Below are positions 5,106 to 6,525 of a stretch of DNA of 6,525 nt, one piece after another. The DNA comes from Paraprevotella sp. (lineage in GTDB: Bacteria; Bacteroidota; Bacteroidia; Bacteroidales; Bacteroidaceae), in assembly GCA_017425765.1 (NCBI GenBank), contig JAFOXE010000067.1, forward strand, positions 1-6,525, given 5' to 3'. Within the stretch, counting starts at the first letter, position 1, and every line of letters starts with the position of its first letter. Under the pieces are notes generated by a model, which worked only from the letters and a program-made list of their open reading frames with translations, did no database searches and was not told where the DNA came from. Position numbers and translations under genes: made by a program.

Positions 5106-6525
5106 ATGAGCCCAAAAAACATTCAAATTCAAACGCAACAACAAGTACAGACTCTTTCACCCCAACAGGTACTTCTCGTAAGAATGTTGGAAATGCCGGT
5201 TTCTGAACTTGAGCAACGCGTTAAAAATGAGATGATGGACAACGGTGCATTAGAAGAGAGTGATTATTATGATGAGAACGACCGCTCATACTCTGAGGAT
5301 GAAAGGAACTATGAAGAGAGAAGCAACAAAGATTCCGAAGAAAGCTATAGCACATTAGAGTCGTTTCTCGATACCGGAAGTACTCCCTCTGCGGAACTCA
5401 GTCAAGCCCTAGGCGACTACAACTCGGCTGACGAAGTACCAGATTATCTGCTCCGTAGTCACAATTACAAGGATACGCCCGAAAACATCGAATATAGTGA
5501 TACGGCGTCATTTTATGAGCAGATGAAGGAACAAATGGGAGAATGCGAACTGACACCCCATCAGGCCGAGCTAATGGAGTATCTTATCGGCTCCTTAGAA
5601 AATGACGGCCTACTGAAGCGCTCCCTTTCTACCTTGGCCGATGAATTGGAGATTTATCATAACATTGAAACGACTGAAGCAGAACTTAAACAGGTGTTGA
5701 AGAAGTTGCAACAGTTTGAACCTGCCGGAATTGGAGCACAAAGCCTGCAAGAATGTCTGTTGCTGCAGATTGAACGGGACGAACATTTTCATTCGCCCCT
5801 AAAACAAACAGAACATCTTATTATTGAGAAGTACTTCGACGAATTTACTCGCAAGCGTTGGGACAAAATTCAGCAAAGACTAAAACTCACTGACCTGGAA
5901 GTCGAACAGTTGCAACGTGAAATCAAGCGTTTGAATCCACGTCCAGGTAGCGCCCTTGGCGAGATGGTAGGACAAAATCTACAACAAATCATTCCCGATT
6001 TTATAGTAGAAACTGACGACGAAGGTACCATCACTCTATCACTAAATCAAGGTGACGTTCCAGAACTACGTATCAGCAACTCTTTCCTCGACATTCTGAA
6101 TCAGTTGGACGGTCAGAAGAGCAAACCGGCGAATAAAAGCGAGAAGGAGGCCTTGCAATACACGAAGCAGAAAATAGAAAAAGCACAGTATTTTATTGAG
6201 GCCATTAAACAGCGTCGCCATACGCTTTACACCACGATGCAAGCCATCATTCAACTGCAACGTCCCTTCTTCAAGGAAGGCGACGAAATGCTACTCAAAC
6301 CAATGATACTAAAGGATGTTGCCGAGAAAACAGGTCTTGACATCTCCACCATCTCACGTGTAAGCAATAGCAAATATGTACAAACCAACTACGGCATATA
6401 CCCCCTAAAGTGGTTCTTTAGTGACGGGTATACAACCGATGATGGCGAAGAAATTGCCACGCGCAAAATACAACAAACCCTTAAGGAACTCATTAACGAA
6501 GAGGACAAGAAACAACCACTTAGCG
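5106..6525 (+). CDS. rpoN: RNA polymerase sigma-54 factor RpoN (partial, C-terminus beyond the right edge)
   Basis: From ATG 5106 the frame is open for 473 codons to the window edge, nearly the full length of the family (about 480-500). Region I (about 6-50) has the typical Gln/Leu-rich form, with QTQQQVQTLSPQQVLLVRMLEMP followed by a second helix (split here: QTQQQVQTLS at 9-18, PQQVLLVRMLEMP at 19-31). It is the part that inhibits open-complex formation until an AAA+ enhancer-binding protein acts. Region II (about 51-130) is strongly acidic and Tyr/Ser-rich. The core-binding domain spans about 135-300 and includes FEPAGIGAQSLQECLLLQ (204-221) and LNPRPG (276-281). The DNA-binding domain contains the helix-turn-helix LKDVAEKTGLDISTISRVSN (402-421) and the conserved YGIYPLKWFFS (429-439). 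The RpoN box (ARRTVAKYR in the family) would lie just past the edge. No enhancer-binding regulator is nearby. This is the only start that gives a normal region I. Confidence 0.96.
   Translation, partial: MSPKNIQIQTQQQVQTLSPQQVLLVRMLEMPVSELEQRVKNEMMDNGALEESDYYDENDRSYSEDERNYEERSNKDSEESYSTLESFLDTGSTPSAELSQALGDYNSADEVPDYLLRSHNYKDTPENIEYSDTASFYEQMKEQMGECELTPHQAELMEYLIGSLENDGLLKRSLSTLADELEIYHNIETTEAELKQVLKKLQQFEPAGIGAQSLQECLLLQIERDEHFHSPLKQTEHLIIEKYFDEFTRKRWDKIQQRLKLTDLEVEQLQREIKRLNPRPGSALGEMVGQNLQQIIPDFIVETDDEGTITLSLNQGDVPELRISNSFLDILNQLDGQKSKPANKSEKEALQYTKQKIEKAQYFIEAIKQRRHTLYTTMQAIIQLQRPFFKEGDEMLLKPMILKDVAEKTGLDISTISRVSNSKYVQTNYGIYPLKWFFSDGYTTDDGEEIATRKIQQTLKELINEEDKKQPLS

Noticed and set aside
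5156..5500. Acidic, Tyr/Ser-rich low-complexity stretch in RpoN as a possible odd insertion
   Set aside because: Region II of sigma-54 is normally acidic and variable in length, so this is within the expected range.

Overview
The window looks like a chromosomal housekeeping segment from a member of the Bacteroidales, probably a Bacteroides- or Prevotella-type gut or oral anaerobe. Three things point there. The proteins have a Bacteroidetes flavour. The base composition is moderate and somewhat AT-rich. The gaps between genes carry exact matches to the Bacteroidetes -7 promoter element TAnnTTTG rather than a sigma-70 TATAAT box. There is no tRNA, rRNA, CRISPR array, insertion sequence or phage gene.

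Layout. The left half is a minus-strand, operon-like run, read from right to left: a cation diffusion facilitator (CDF) metal transporter (2663-1743), an extended short-chain dehydrogenase of the NAD-dependent epimerase/3-beta-HSD type (1719-679), and the N-terminal 227 codons of a PAP2/Aur1-like membrane phosphatase or phosphotransferase (682 to beyond base 1). The last two overlap by 4 bp (ATGA), which suggests translational coupling. The right half is on the plus strand: ribonuclease R (rnr, 2803-5028), then rpoN for sigma-54 (5106 to beyond the right edge, 473 codons visible, RpoN box not reached). The two halves diverge from a 139-bp region (2664-2802) that holds a good -7 element for each direction and an operator-like palindrome over the transporter promoter.

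Function. Rnr degrades structured RNA and RpoN is an alternative sigma factor. They are neighbours, but rpoN seems to have its own promoter in the 77-bp gap. The epimerase/PAP2 pair looks like a lipid- or glycolipid-modifying unit. A role in sphingolipid synthesis (a CerR-like ketoreductase plus a head-group transferase) is an attractive but unproven reading.

The least ordinary signal is an in-frame, roughly 66% G+C block of about 80 bp inside rnr (3965-4046). It is bounded by perfect 7-bp inverted repeats and encodes a low-complexity Ala/Pro/Gly/Thr-rich loop inside the RNB catalytic domain. It has the look of a small palindromic element inserted into a coding sequence. Otherwise the region is ordinary, and I see no convincing evidence of a wholly new multi-gene system.
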